A DNA stretch of 45,171 nt, taken from the NCBI GenBank assembly GCA_937889225.1, contig CALAST010000084.1:1-45171 (forward strand), written 5' to 3'. Under the pieces are notes generated by a model, which did no database searches, was not told the DNA's origin, and saw only the letters and a list, made by a program, of their open reading frames with translations. The translations under genes and the position numbers were made by a program. Source of the stretch: an uncultured Lachnobacterium sp. GTDB taxonomy: Bacteria > Bacillota > Clostridia > Lachnospirales > Lachnospiraceae. Positions 34,092 through 43,394 of the stretch are shown one piece after another. Every line of letters begins with the position of its first letter. Position 1 is the first letter of the stretch.

Positions 34092-37000
34092 CTACTTCTT
34101 CGTCACAATCTGACTCAAAATCGCAGGGTCTTTTATTTTTGTATCCTCTGCTAACATTAACACTTTCGTCAATATCTGTGCTGACATCGGGTCTTCATCC
34201 AAAAATGGCAGATACACCTTGCCACGCTTTCCGCTAAAGACAGGTACCATATGAATGGAACTTCCACCATCTTGATGTATCATACCGCTTCCCAAATGTA
34301 CATGATAATTATTATGCTTTCCTTGAATATTTGCAAAATTCTCCTGCACCGTAACATTTTCCAGCTTCATCAACTGACAAGTATACTCGATAATCGCTCT
34401 GCGAAGCTCAATTGTAGAAAAGGACGTAATCGGGTCCACTCCACCAACATATGCTGTACTTACTGCCAAGTCCACATCTCGCATAATTTCTGAATAAATA
34501 ACATCATCAATTTCTTCTATCTTTTTCCCTGCATTATTCTTACATTCATAAAATGCCACATAATCAATACTCGGTGCTTCAATATCGCTTGGTGAAAACC
34601 AGTCTGCATCCGCATACAAATGCACGACCAAATTTTCTTTGTGATACACACGTTCCAACCCATTCTCATAAGAGACATTCCATCTTCTGCTCTTTAAGGC
34701 AGCAGCGGCTTTCTTTGGCTGAATTTGGTAACCACTATAACGCTTTGTCAAGGTACTTGGTAATTCATCTTCCAATTTTAGGTACAATTCGCGGAAAATC
34801 TGCTTAAACGGTTGCACTACCTGATGCTCAAAGACATATTTTCGATAGGCATCCCATATATTTGCCTTATGCAAATCATACGGATGTGCAATATAAATAT
34901 CTCCACCAACTTCATAAGTTTCTTTTAATCCACAAAGCATGCCATCTTTGTAAAATCCAAAATGCCCTTCATTTTTTAATACCAATGTCTGTAACATCGG
35001 AGCAACAATCGGATTTTTGCTAATCGCATCCATTTCCTCTTTTCCAAACATAATGCGTTCTTCCATTGCTGTCTGTAGCATCTGTTTGGAACGCTTATAT
35101 TGATTACTGAATAAGGTATGTACTTCTTTGATTTCCAGAATCTTTTCATGTTTTTTCAGCTTTGCTGGAATGGATTTGAGCATTTTTCCATTTTTTCGCA
35201 CACAAATTTCATTTTGTCCAAATGCATCAATGGCAATCCATACTTCTACGTCCTCTATCTGCTTTGGCTCTAAGAAACTGTGATACTGCTGCACGACTTT
35301 TGTTTCCATTACCCATGACAACCTTGTAACCGTCTGAAAACGTGAATTTCTTGCCAGATTCATAAGTGCAATCTCACACGCACGTTTCTCACTTGCCTGA
35401 CGCTGTGAGCCAAATGCCTTTGTTTCTTTTAAAAATTGCTGTACATACAAATATCGCTCCAATAAATCCTTATCATCCGCAAGCGGACAGATACAATACG
35501 CATTTAACGCATCTTTATTACGTTTTTCTTTTGCCTGTTCCAAAAATACCTCTTTTTCCTTTTTCCCAAGACATGCATCTGCATACTTTCTTGCACGCGT
35601 ATGGAAACTGTTTTCACATAGAAATTTTGCGGCTTGGTAAATGAGAGAGAAACGTTTTTCTCCTAACACTTCATAAACGCCTTTGCACCAATCCATATCA
35701 AATGCACCATCATTTAAGTCGATTGGCTCAATATCCGTATACTGGGCAATCTCTGCTTTTTTCTCATCATTGCCATATTGCTTCATATGGGCAATGAAAT
35801 AATAGCACGCATCTTTAAAACCATTCCAACCAAGCACTTCCCCAATCATCGGAATCCATTGCGGTGCAAGCATTGCCACCTCTACAAGACGTTTTTCGGA
35901 AAAACCTTCCTGTCTTAACTGCTCTGCGGAGTCGTTTTCAAGTGGATAACAATGACGAAGAACTTCTGTAAACACCTCATTTTTATCATTTCCATATGTC
36001 TGCCGTTTGATTTCTTCTCCATCTAACACATGCAATGCAAAAATCAGTGATTTCACACCACGAATAACACGCAACTTTCTTATATATTGTGTTACTTCTG
36101 TTACTTCATTAAAACGAGTCGCTTCCATTGCAAGCAACGTATCTGCAATTTTATCCAATGCCTCTCTTAAGCAACGATACATATCCTGTTGTTCTTCTCC
36201 CATGGAAAAATTCGGGTTTCCATATGTACCTCTGCTATGATAATAAGCACCATCATACGCTTCTACTAAACGATGCTTTGTTGTTGTTTGCGAAGAATAA
36301 TACGATTTTTCCTCCGTATGCCCGTCTAAAATCATTTCATAGAGTGCTTCTTTCGGCAGCAACTCTAATGTTACAGCTCTTGCCACAATACATAAAGGAA
36401 TATCTAATTTATCTTGTGTTGTTTCATCACATGCCAAATGGAACTTCTCATAACTTTCATACAGCACCGGAAAATATGCTCGAAATGCTTCATCCGAAAC
36501 TTCCATTAAATTTAACTGTTTTATCATAAAAGAGAAAATTCGTAAACATCCGCAGGAATATGTTGTTTCATAAACTTCCCCCAAATAATTCTTATTTCTT
36601 ACCGTATAGGAATTCTTTTTCGCATACGTATTGATAAGCTCCAAAAACTGACACGCTTTTTCAGGGAAAGAACTATGGTCAATTTCCAAAAAATAATGCT
36701 CTAAAATTGTTGCGTAATGAGAAAAATAATCCAGTTTTCCAAGTATTGAACTATTCATAGAACACAATTCTATTTCCTTTGGCAAATGAAAATATCCGTC
36801 ATGGAAATTTCTACCCATTGTACCATTCAAATATCTCAAAAAAAAGACTTCATCCGGAGATAAGTTATCTTCTTCAAAATATTTTCGCCATACATCACCA
36901 AGCGGAACACCGTCAAGTGTTTTATCCGTACCTATGTCATACAATGGAGATTGTCCCACTTGTCGATAATAGTCTCCGTATGTTTTATATTCTTCTAAAG

Positions 37001-39068
37001 CATGTTTTGCAATACGTTTCTCCCATAAATGAATATATGCTACTACTTTTTCAAGGGACATTACCTGCAAAAAACTTAAATCCACGTTTTCTTTCTTCAA
37101 AAACAAGCCTTTCGTTGTTTTGTTCAAATGTGATGTGTATGGGATATGATAGCACTTCTTGCGTTCATATAAAGAAAAGCCTTCCGCTTTTCCTTTAACA
37201 GTAACTTTTGGAATGGAATTATTTGTGCTTGCCAACATGACATCGCAAGCATGATTATTTGAAATTTGTACGTTTATTTCAGCACTTATATGACTTTCTA
37301 CGCTTTGCAAGTTTCCTTGTGCATTTATGTAACCCTCCAAACGTTCCATTTCTTCTCCCTCAAAATAGGACGAAGCCACTTGTCGCAATTCCAATGCTGA
37401 CTCATAAATCGTTTTCGTTTTCGAAACAATCAAGCGTTTATAACTGTTTACTACCTGTTCTTTCTTTTGATTTGCCAATACTTTAATAATATTCGCTCTC
37501 GCATAGCCTTTTTTGGATTTCAGACGGGATTCTAATTGTATAATTTCTTTTTCACTCAATTCCAGTTTCAAATATTCTTTTGTGACATACTCACTAAGTA
37601 TTTCATTTGCGGAAATAATTTCCTTTAATAAAAATGCTCTTTTTTTATCTTCTGAAGCAACCGGATAATATTGCTCCATAAATATTTTCACCCTATTACT
37701 ATAATAACTATATGTTGATACATATGGTAAAAATTTATCCACCATTTCCTGCGTATGAATACGTTCTAACAGGCAAAATAATGTTTCTATCATGGTATCT
37801 TTACTTAATCTTCGATAGTTTTTCGTCAATCCCTCATCCGAAAACCATTCAAACCCTTTGCAAACATACTTCTTTTTCGGGTTCATTTCCTGTAAAAAAT
37901 TCCATACATGACTATACAAAAGTTCTGCCTGTTGCGGTTCTAAATATTGCATCTCACTATGCCAAATACATTCGCTAAAATACAATGCCCGAATCCATTC
38001 ATCTTCGGACTCTGCAAAATGCATATACTTTATAATTGGGAAATGATTCGTCATTTTTAAATAAATGAGTGCCGCTGCTACGATATGCCGTTTGCTATGT
38101 TCTAACAATTCCACCGCTTTTTCCATTGCCTCATCTACATCATAAATTCCTATGCAATACAAAGCCAGATATACCTGCAATGGATTTTCACTTTCAAAAG
38201 CTGCCATATGCTTTTCTTTGTCATGCAAATATTCATATATCCAATCAAAAATCAGCCTTACCTGTTTTTCTTCCACAATCTCATAGCCAATACCAATCCA
38301 TGTCAGAATACCGCGTTGCACCGAAGAAAAGCGAAGAAGCCCCTGTTCTTGAATGACATCCAAAGTCAAAAGAAATGGCTCGATTCTGTTTTCATCAATC
38401 GTTTCGATAATACTTTGCCGTAAGCCTTCCTGCAATCTTGCCGCCACAAATACATCTAACAGCAATTTGTGAAGCTCGGCATTGTCTGCCTGCTCGATTG
38501 CCACAATCACATCCCTAGTAAGCACCGCAGTATTATTTTCGCTCATCAATACATCGTTGCAATACGTAATGACTTCTTGGTTTCCATGCATAATCTCTGT
38601 TGCAATGATAGGTGCAAAATCAACATCCATTGGAAATTGACGATATTGTCCATAAACCGCCTTTTTCAAATCAAGTCCCAAACCATAGAATACATAGAAA
38701 CTTCGAATGGCATTTGTTGCCCTTATCAAATAGTATTCAAAATTTTTACTGCGGGCATCCATGCGGATTATATTACGGTTGCAAGTAAACATTTGCATTT
38801 GTCGTAAATAAAAACACAATTTTTCATGATTTTCTTTCAACAAGCATGAAAAATAGTGGTTTTCCTCAAGAAAAACTTCTACATTTTCTAAACTTCCACC
38901 TGTCCACTTTCGATTTGTAAAGTTACGAATGTCTAAATTAAAACAATAGCTATATCTTCCATCCTCCATTTTCATAAGCTCTTTTTCCAGAGCCGAACAT
39001 TTTATGGAAGAAATGGTTTGATTATACTTTTTTATCTGTTCTAACACTTCTTTTCGTTCCACTACCAT
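34092..39068 (-). CDS. DUF4132 (YehI/MolR-like) giant protein
   Basis: A 1658-aa soluble protein, mostly helical over its first 1000 or so residues, with short repeated helix pairs that look HEAT-like. The C-terminal part matches DUF4132 of E. coli YehI/MolR: VIYSEIMRDVDLAVSTAYVG (about 1530), then RRAIIEYTCQLMKLENV, then YHVHLGSGMIHQDGG (about 1590) and VYLPFLDEDPMSAQILTKVL. The family function is not established. No signal peptide or WGR domain is seen. The start is ambiguous: ATG 39068 has GGGAGG only two bases away, whereas GTG 39062 has ideal spacing and shares a base with the preceding gene's stop. It is last in an operon after the HD and 111-aa genes. Confidence 0.85.
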   Translation of the reverse strand: MVVERKEVLEQIKKYNQTISSIKCSALEKELMKMEDGRYSYCFNLDIRNFTNRKWTGGSLENVEVFLEENHYFSCLLKENHEKLCFYLRQMQMFTCNRNIIRMDARSKNFEYYLIRATNAIRSFYVFYGLGLDLKKAVYGQYRQFPMDVDFAPIIATEIMHGNQEVITYCNDVLMSENNTAVLTRDVIVAIEQADNAELHKLLLDVFVAARLQEGLRQSIIETIDENRIEPFLLTLDVIQEQGLLRFSSVQRGILTWIGIGYEIVEEKQVRLIFDWIYEYLHDKEKHMAAFESENPLQVYLALYCIGIYDVDEAMEKAVELLEHSKRHIVAAALIYLKMTNHFPIIKYMHFAESEDEWIRALYFSECIWHSEMQYLEPQQAELLYSHVWNFLQEMNPKKKYVCKGFEWFSDEGLTKNYRRLSKDTMIETLFCLLERIHTQEMVDKFLPYVSTYSYYSNRVKIFMEQYYPVASEDKKRAFLLKEIISANEILSEYVTKEYLKLELSEKEIIQLESRLKSKKGYARANIIKVLANQKKEQVVNSYKRLIVSKTKTIYESALELRQVASSYFEGEEMERLEGYINAQGNLQSVESHISAEINVQISNNHACDVMLASTNNSIPKVTVKGKAEGFSLYERKKCYHIPYTSHLNKTTKGLFLKKENVDLSFLQVMSLEKVVAYIHLWEKRIAKHALEEYKTYGDYYRQVGQSPLYDIGTDKTLDGVPLGDVWRKYFEEDNLSPDEVFFLRYLNGTMGRNFHDGYFHLPKEIELCSMNSSILGKLDYFSHYATILEHYFLEIDHSSFPEKACQFLELINTYAKKNSYTVRNKNYLGEVYETTYSCGCLRIFSFMIKQLNLMEVSDEAFRAYFPVLYESYEKFHLACDETTQDKLDIPLCIVARAVTLELLPKEALYEMILDGHTEEKSYYSSQTTTKHRLVEAYDGAYYHSRGTYGNPNFSMGEEQQDMYRCLREALDKIADTLLAMEATRFNEVTEVTQYIRKLRVIRGVKSLIFALHVLDGEEIKRQTYGNDKNEVFTEVLRHCYPLENDSAEQLRQEGFSEKRLVEVAMLAPQWIPMIGEVLGWNGFKDACYYFIAHMKQYGNDEKKAEIAQYTDIEPIDLNDGAFDMDWCKGVYEVLGEKRFSLIYQAAKFLCENSFHTRARKYADACLGKKEKEVFLEQAKEKRNKDALNAYCICPLADDKDLLERYLYVQQFLKETKAFGSQRQASEKRACEIALMNLARNSRFQTVTRLSWVMETKVVQQYHSFLEPKQIEDVEVWIAIDAFGQNEICVRKNGKMLKSIPAKLKKHEKILEIKEVHTLFSNQYKRSKQMLQTAMEERIMFGKEEMDAISKNPIVAPMLQTLVLKNEGHFGFYKDGMLCGLKETYEVGGDIYIAHPYDLHKANIWDAYRKYVFEHQVVQPFKQIFRELYLKLEDELPSTLTKRYSGYQIQPKKAAAALKSRRWNVSYENGLERVYHKENLVVHLYADADWFSPSDIEAPSIDYVAFYECKNNAGKKIEEIDDVIYSEIMRDVDLAVSTAYVGGVDPITSFSTIELRRAIIEYTCQLMKLENVTVQENFANIQGKHNNYHVHLGSGMIHQDGGSSIHMVPVFSGKRGKVYLPFLDEDPMSAQILTKVLMLAEDTKIKDPAILSQIVTKK

Positions 39069-39397
39069 AACCTCCCTGCCATCATAACCAGTCGAATGAA
39101 GACCAGTTCGTTTTCTTCCTGTTTTTCTAATTTTTCTTCATAAGCAGTATATTCGCTTCCATTGAAAAATACACGAAACAAACCATCTTCAAAGTCCTGT
39201 TTCATAATCTCAATTGCTTTTTCTTTGGAATATGTTTTTGTATTGTATAAGTCTTTATTTTCTTTTACTTTTTGTAATTCTATACATACGATTTCTTCCA
39301 ACAACTCTCCAAGTGTATTGACATTTCCTACTTCATATTCTTCAAATGCCAAATCCCGATAACTTCCAGCTTTTCTCTTTTTTACTTTAATAACCAT
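39062..39397 (-). CDS. Small conserved-looking protein, possibly beta-grasp fold
   Basis: A 111-aa cytosolic protein. The order of predicted elements is a beta-hairpin (MVIKVKKRK and AFEEYEVG), a long helix (TLGELLEEIVCIELQKVKEN), a strand (GLFRVFFNGSEY), and a final strand ending MMAGRLW. This order is similar to the beta-grasp (MoaD/ubiquitin-like) fold, but there is no GG tail, so the fold is an inference. I do not recognise the family. It starts 10 bases after the HD gene stop with AAAGGA upstream, and overlaps the DUF4132 gene by 7 bases. Stable packing with both suggests a shared role. Confidence 0.7.
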   Translation of the reverse strand: MVIKVKKRKAGSYRDLAFEEYEVGNVNTLGELLEEIVCIELQKVKENKDLYNTKTYSKEKAIEIMKQDFEDGLFRVFFNGSEYTAYEEKLEKQEENELVFIRLVMMAGRLW

Positions 39398-39407
39398 AAT
39401 TTTTCCT

Positions 39408-40067
39408 TTATAATATCTTCACACCATTTGCCCGCAATTTAAATTTCGCATCCAATACACCTGCTGCCGTTCTGCACATTAGCATACGTCCTAAGAAAAT
39501 ATCAAAGTATTCATACATGGTACAAATTTCCTCATCTATCTGTAAATTCAAGGAAATACTTTTTTCTTCCGCATCTATTTTTAAATTTGCTCCCGTTACT
39601 GCATAATTTACTCTGTCATGGATATCAAAAGAAGCAACGCCCTTTGTATTACGCACACGATTTCTTCGTACATCGGTTTTGTCAGCAATAATAAGAGCAG
39701 CAGATATCGCATCAACGGCTCTGCCTGTGGATTCGTCATGATTACTGATGGCGGATACGATTGTTATGCGGTCTTCTATGGATAAATCCGTATTTCTTAA
39801 AATTTCATTTGCCAAAATTCCGCCATATTCCGCATGATTTTTACGATTGATTGCATTTCCGATATCGTGCATAAAGCCTGCAATCTTTGCCAATTCCTGT
39901 TCTTTTTCGCTATAGCCGAACACTCTTAAAATACGTGATGCATTTTCCGCTACAAGTGCGGTATGTGCTTGGGAGTGATCTGTATAGCCTAATACATCTA
40001 AATTTGCATTGCCTTTTTTGATTAAGGCAAGCACTTCCTCATTATTTTTAATTTCTTTATAAGTCAT
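39408..40067 (-). CDS. HD-domain phosphohydrolase
   Basis: A 219-aa protein with a metal-binding HD domain. Residues visible are His31 and His35 in YTDHSQAH, His-Asp in GFMHDIGNAINRKNH, and SNHDES followed by LIIADKTD. A C-terminal beta-rich tail of about 80 residues (VNYAVTGANLKIDAEE and after) is not part of the HD core. Such enzymes hydrolyse phosphate esters of nucleotides; the substrate is unknown. GAAGGAA precedes the ATG. It is the first of three tightly packed genes ending with DUF4132. Confidence 0.88.
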   Translation of the reverse strand: MTYKEIKNNEEVLALIKKGNANLDVLGYTDHSQAHTALVAENASRILRVFGYSEKEQELAKIAGFMHDIGNAINRKNHAEYGGILANEILRNTDLSIEDRITIVSAISNHDESTGRAVDAISAALIIADKTDVRRNRVRNTKGVASFDIHDRVNYAVTGANLKIDAEEKSISLNLQIDEEICTMYEYFDIFLGRMLMCRTAAGVLDAKFKLRANGVKIL

Positions 40068-40132
40068 AAAAGTTTCCTTCTTTCTTTACTATAATCTTTT
40101 TAACAAAAAGTATTCTGCATTCCTATTCTTTC

Positions 40133-41203
40133 CTATAAACCACGGCTTCTGCATACAATTCGTGCCACTTCCATCGCTACTTCGGAAACTTCATTTTCGC
40201 ATAAAAACTGCTCATCTTCACATGTCGTTTTTCCTTGCTCTTTTCGTAACGCAATTAAATTTATTTTTGCGAATAAATTCATCAAAGCTCGAAAATCACA
40301 TTCTTTATCCAACACGCTTGTTCCATACACTTCCAGCTCTTTTCCTGCGGTTGCGATGACCTGCATGCAAATGCGAAGCTCTCCCGATACATCGGAGGCT
40401 TCCATCATTACATCAGGTCGTTCTGCTTTTCGCTTTAAAAAATAGTTTTTCGCTCCTTCTACATCTTTTTTTCGAAAATACTCTGCTAAAGTTTCCTTAA
40501 GTTCTCTTGTTTCCGCCTTTTCTCCAAGCATGCCAACTTTACATTCGCAGACCTTTAAACCATTGACCTGAATCCACACAAGCAATAAAAACTCCGATAT
40601 AAAACCAAGCACTCTTTTATGATATGCATCTTCATCCGTATCTAAATCAATTCGTTTGGAAACTTCCTCAAAAATCGTAAACAACCATTCACAATATACA
40701 TCATAAAGAGGTTTTGAAGTAACAAACATATTTCCAAAATACGTCTCATTTTCATGCACTCTGCTAATAAATACATCATAATAAGACGGGTACAAATCTT
40801 TTATTACTTCCCCTGTCATATCCAATACCGCCACATTGTGATTGGCAGAAAATCCAAAATGATAAGAGTTATTCAACACCACTCGCTTTGTAGTTATGAT
40901 ATCGTATGTTTTCAAAAGAATTTCGTATTCCTGTTTATTTAAAACTTTTTCCTGCTCATTAATCAAAAACCTGCGGTAATGACAAGTTCCGATATAATCC
41001 ACATCCTTGCAGTTTTTCCAAAGCCAGTATAACCCTGTCAATTCACTATAATAACAATTCAGGTGAGAAATATTCTCACCTGTATCATCGCCCAAATATC
41101 CCAAATCCTTTGCACAAGCCCTTCCTACATGAAGCGGCTGATACATCGGGTCACTTGGAACATCAAATTTTTTGTGTGTCATTGCATAAATTCTTAATTT
41201 CAT
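40133..41203 (-). CDS. DUF4422 protein (putative glycosyltransferase)
   Basis: A 356-aa protein whose first 225 residues or so match DUF4422: MKLRIYAMTHKKFD, CYYSELTGLYWLWKN, DYIGTCHYRRF, and HENETYFGNMFVTSKPLYD. The family is found in capsule and polysaccharide loci and is believed to be glycosyltransferase-like. The C-terminal 120 residues or so are helical and unrecognised. The ATG at 41203 overlaps the alpha-glucosidase stop (ATGA), with GAAGGAAG upstream. Pairing with a cytosolic alpha-glucosidase, rather than with polysaccharide genes, is unusual. Confidence 0.85.
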   Translation of the reverse strand: MKLRIYAMTHKKFDVPSDPMYQPLHVGRACAKDLGYLGDDTGENISHLNCYYSELTGLYWLWKNCKDVDYIGTCHYRRFLINEQEKVLNKQEYEILLKTYDIITTKRVVLNNSYHFGFSANHNVAVLDMTGEVIKDLYPSYYDVFISRVHENETYFGNMFVTSKPLYDVYCEWLFTIFEEVSKRIDLDTDEDAYHKRVLGFISEFLLLVWIQVNGLKVCECKVGMLGEKAETRELKETLAEYFRKKDVEGAKNYFLKRKAERPDVMMEASDVSGELRICMQVIATAGKELEVYGTSVLDKECDFRALMNLFAKINLIALRKEQGKTTCEDEQFLCENEVSEVAMEVARIVCRSRGL

Positions 41204-43074
41204 TTTTCTTCCTTCTTCCAAATGCGAGCTTCATACGGTAACAATTTATGCGAAATATATCCTCTGGATAAAAATACCGCTTTATAATCATATCCTGGTA
41301 AATATGCTTTTCGTTCTTTTTTACCCAAGTTACAATCCACAATAAATGTTGTTCCATCTAAACTACGACTGTAAACAAATCGGTCTTTAGAATCATCAAT
41401 CACCTCAAAATCCCCATAAACCAATGCTTTCTCACTCTTTCGAAGTGCAATCAGTTCTTTATAAACCTTTGTTATATCTTCATTTATCCATTGACGCATT
41501 TCATCTCTAAAATCTTCCGGATACTCATTCCAAGGAAGTAAGATTCTGGTATGTTCTCTCGTTCCTGCAAGAATCGTGGCTAAAATTTCTTCCTCTGAAT
41601 TTCCTTTTTCCCGAAGCTCTGCTACCTTACCTTTTGTCTCTACGTCTGTTACTTCATCCACCGAAGCAAACGGATAATTTACCACCCCCATTTCATCGCC
41701 TTGGAAAATAAATGGTGTTCCTTTTAATGTAAGCTGCATAACCGCTAAAAGAATCTGTACATCCTCGACATATCCCAAATTTTTTGTAACTTTGCTTGCC
41801 ATTCTTGGATTATCGTGATTATTATAAAATAGCGACATCCAACAATTATTCCCATAATGAAGCATCCAGTCTATGATATATTTTTTATAATAATTAAGGT
41901 CATATTCATAATCATCCCATCTGACATGCCCCGGTGTTTCCAAATGGTCAAACGAAAATACCATATCCAACTCTTTTCGTTCTTCGCCCGTCAAAAGCTG
42001 ACTCATTTTCATCCCTACGCCCGGTGTTTCCCCTACAGAGAATGCATCATATTTGTCAAAACATTTTTCACGTATTTCTCGCAAATATGTATGAAGATTC
42101 GGTCCGTAGTAATACTTTTCAATTCCTGTATACCCCATCATCTCTCCAATCGTTTTATCTCCGTTTGGAAGACCTGCTTCTTTGGAAATATAATTAATCA
42201 CATCCATTCGAAAACCATCGACACCTTTTTCTAACCACCAATTAATCATTTCCATTAATTTTTTACGCACGTTTGGATTTTCCCAATTCAAATCAGGTTG
42301 CTTCTTGGAAAACAAATGAAGTGCCCACAAATCACTCTCCGGATAATAGTTCCAAGCAGGTCCTGAGAAAAACGATGTCCAATTATTTGGAGTCTTTTTC
42401 CCACCATGTCCCTCTTTAAAAAAATAAAACTCACCATATTCTCCATTCGGGTCTTCCAATGCACGTTGGAACCATTCGTGTTCATCTGATGTATGATTCA
42501 TAACTAAATCCATAATTACTTTCATACCTCTTTTATGTGCTTTATACAAAAGTTCTTCCACTTCTTCCATTGTGCCAAACTCCTGCATAATTTTATAGTA
42601 ATCTCGAATATCATATCCATTATCATCATTTGGCGAATCATAAATAGGGGATAGCCAAAGAGCTGTCACTCCTAAATCCTGCAAATAATCCAACTTATCT
42701 ATAATTCCACCCAAATCTCCTATTCCATCTTCATCACTATCATAAAAACTTCTTGGATAAATCTGATAAAATACCGCTTCTTTCCACCATTTTGGAGTAA
42801 TTGGGCCGGTTCCGGCTGCCGGCATATCCGTTTCGCTATTAATTAAGACAAGAAGTGAATCAAGAAGTCCCGAAATATCTCCTAATTTCGCCCCTGCTTT
42901 GGAATTTGCCAACTTTTCCAATGTTTCCAGTTTGATATTAGAAATTAAAGGATTTGTAATTGTGGCTTTTGGAAGTCCTAATTGCAATAATACCTTTTCA
43001 ATCGTATCATGTCCGATTGGCGTTGCGAATAATTCGCCTATTTTATTTTTTTTCGTTAGATTTTTTGATTTCAT
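41200..43074 (-). CDS. GH13 alpha-glucosidase with an N-terminal helical extension
   Basis: A 624-aa cytosolic enzyme of the oligo-1,6-glucosidase/alpha-glucosidase group of GH13. The catalytic triad is visible: nucleophile Asp291 (GFRMDVINYI), acid Glu349 (SVGETPG) and Asp421 (NNHDNPRM). The start of the barrel is WWKEAVFYQIYPRSFYDSDE, near residue 96. Residues 1-85 form a helical extension (KIGELFATPIGHDTIEKVLL and so on) not found in typical family members of about 550 aa. The ATG at 43074 follows GGAGGT closely; the frame to 43128 has no ribosome binding site. It would release glucose from imported isomalto- or malto-oligosaccharides. First gene of a run that continues into DUF4422. Confidence 0.93.
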   Translation of the reverse strand: MKSKNLTKKNKIGELFATPIGHDTIEKVLLQLGLPKATITNPLISNIKLETLEKLANSKAGAKLGDISGLLDSLLVLINSETDMPAAGTGPITPKWWKEAVFYQIYPRSFYDSDEDGIGDLGGIIDKLDYLQDLGVTALWLSPIYDSPNDDNGYDIRDYYKIMQEFGTMEEVEELLYKAHKRGMKVIMDLVMNHTSDEHEWFQRALEDPNGEYGEFYFFKEGHGGKKTPNNWTSFFSGPAWNYYPESDLWALHLFSKKQPDLNWENPNVRKKLMEMINWWLEKGVDGFRMDVINYISKEAGLPNGDKTIGEMMGYTGIEKYYYGPNLHTYLREIREKCFDKYDAFSVGETPGVGMKMSQLLTGEERKELDMVFSFDHLETPGHVRWDDYEYDLNYYKKYIIDWMLHYGNNCWMSLFYNNHDNPRMASKVTKNLGYVEDVQILLAVMQLTLKGTPFIFQGDEMGVVNYPFASVDEVTDVETKGKVAELREKGNSEEEILATILAGTREHTRILLPWNEYPEDFRDEMRQWINEDITKVYKELIALRKSEKALVYGDFEVIDDSKDRFVYSRSLDGTTFIVDCNLGKKERKAYLPGYDYKAVFLSRGYISHKLLPYEARIWKKEEK

Positions 43075-43190
43075 ATGACCTCCATGGTTTTGGTATATTT
43101 TTATGAATAAAACATTCAAAACCACCACTTAATGCTCCACGCATTTGAAATGGGGGAATTGTTTTAACTATCCTCTTGATATATAAAAAG

Positions 43191-43240
43191 AACTGCTCCA
43201 TACGGAATTTGCATTTATTATGCTTCCATATGGAACAGTT
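43191..43240. terminator. Bidirectional terminator-like hairpin
   Basis: AACTGCTCCATACGGAA (43191-43207) pairs with TTCCATATGGAACAGTT (43224-43240), 15 of 17 positions, with an inner TGCA-type stem. A-run before and T-run after allow function on both strands. On the minus strand it would end the LRR/interrupted-gene transcript. Confidence 0.7.
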
Positions 43241-43394
43241 TTTATTTTATCATAATTTTATTACTTTTTGTAGTGCATTACATCATTTTCGCTTATCTCA
43301 TATTTATGCCTATCCAATCCCTATTTACTATCTTCTTATAAATGCAAGCAACTTCATAAACAAAAGAGAGTTTCGCAATAAGCTAAAAACTATT

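Noticed and set aside
34553..38807. Several plus-strand ORFs of 70-140 codons opposite the DUF4132 gene
   Set aside because: No recognisable motifs or ribosome binding sites. They are antisense shadows of a long gene with clear C-terminal family motifs.
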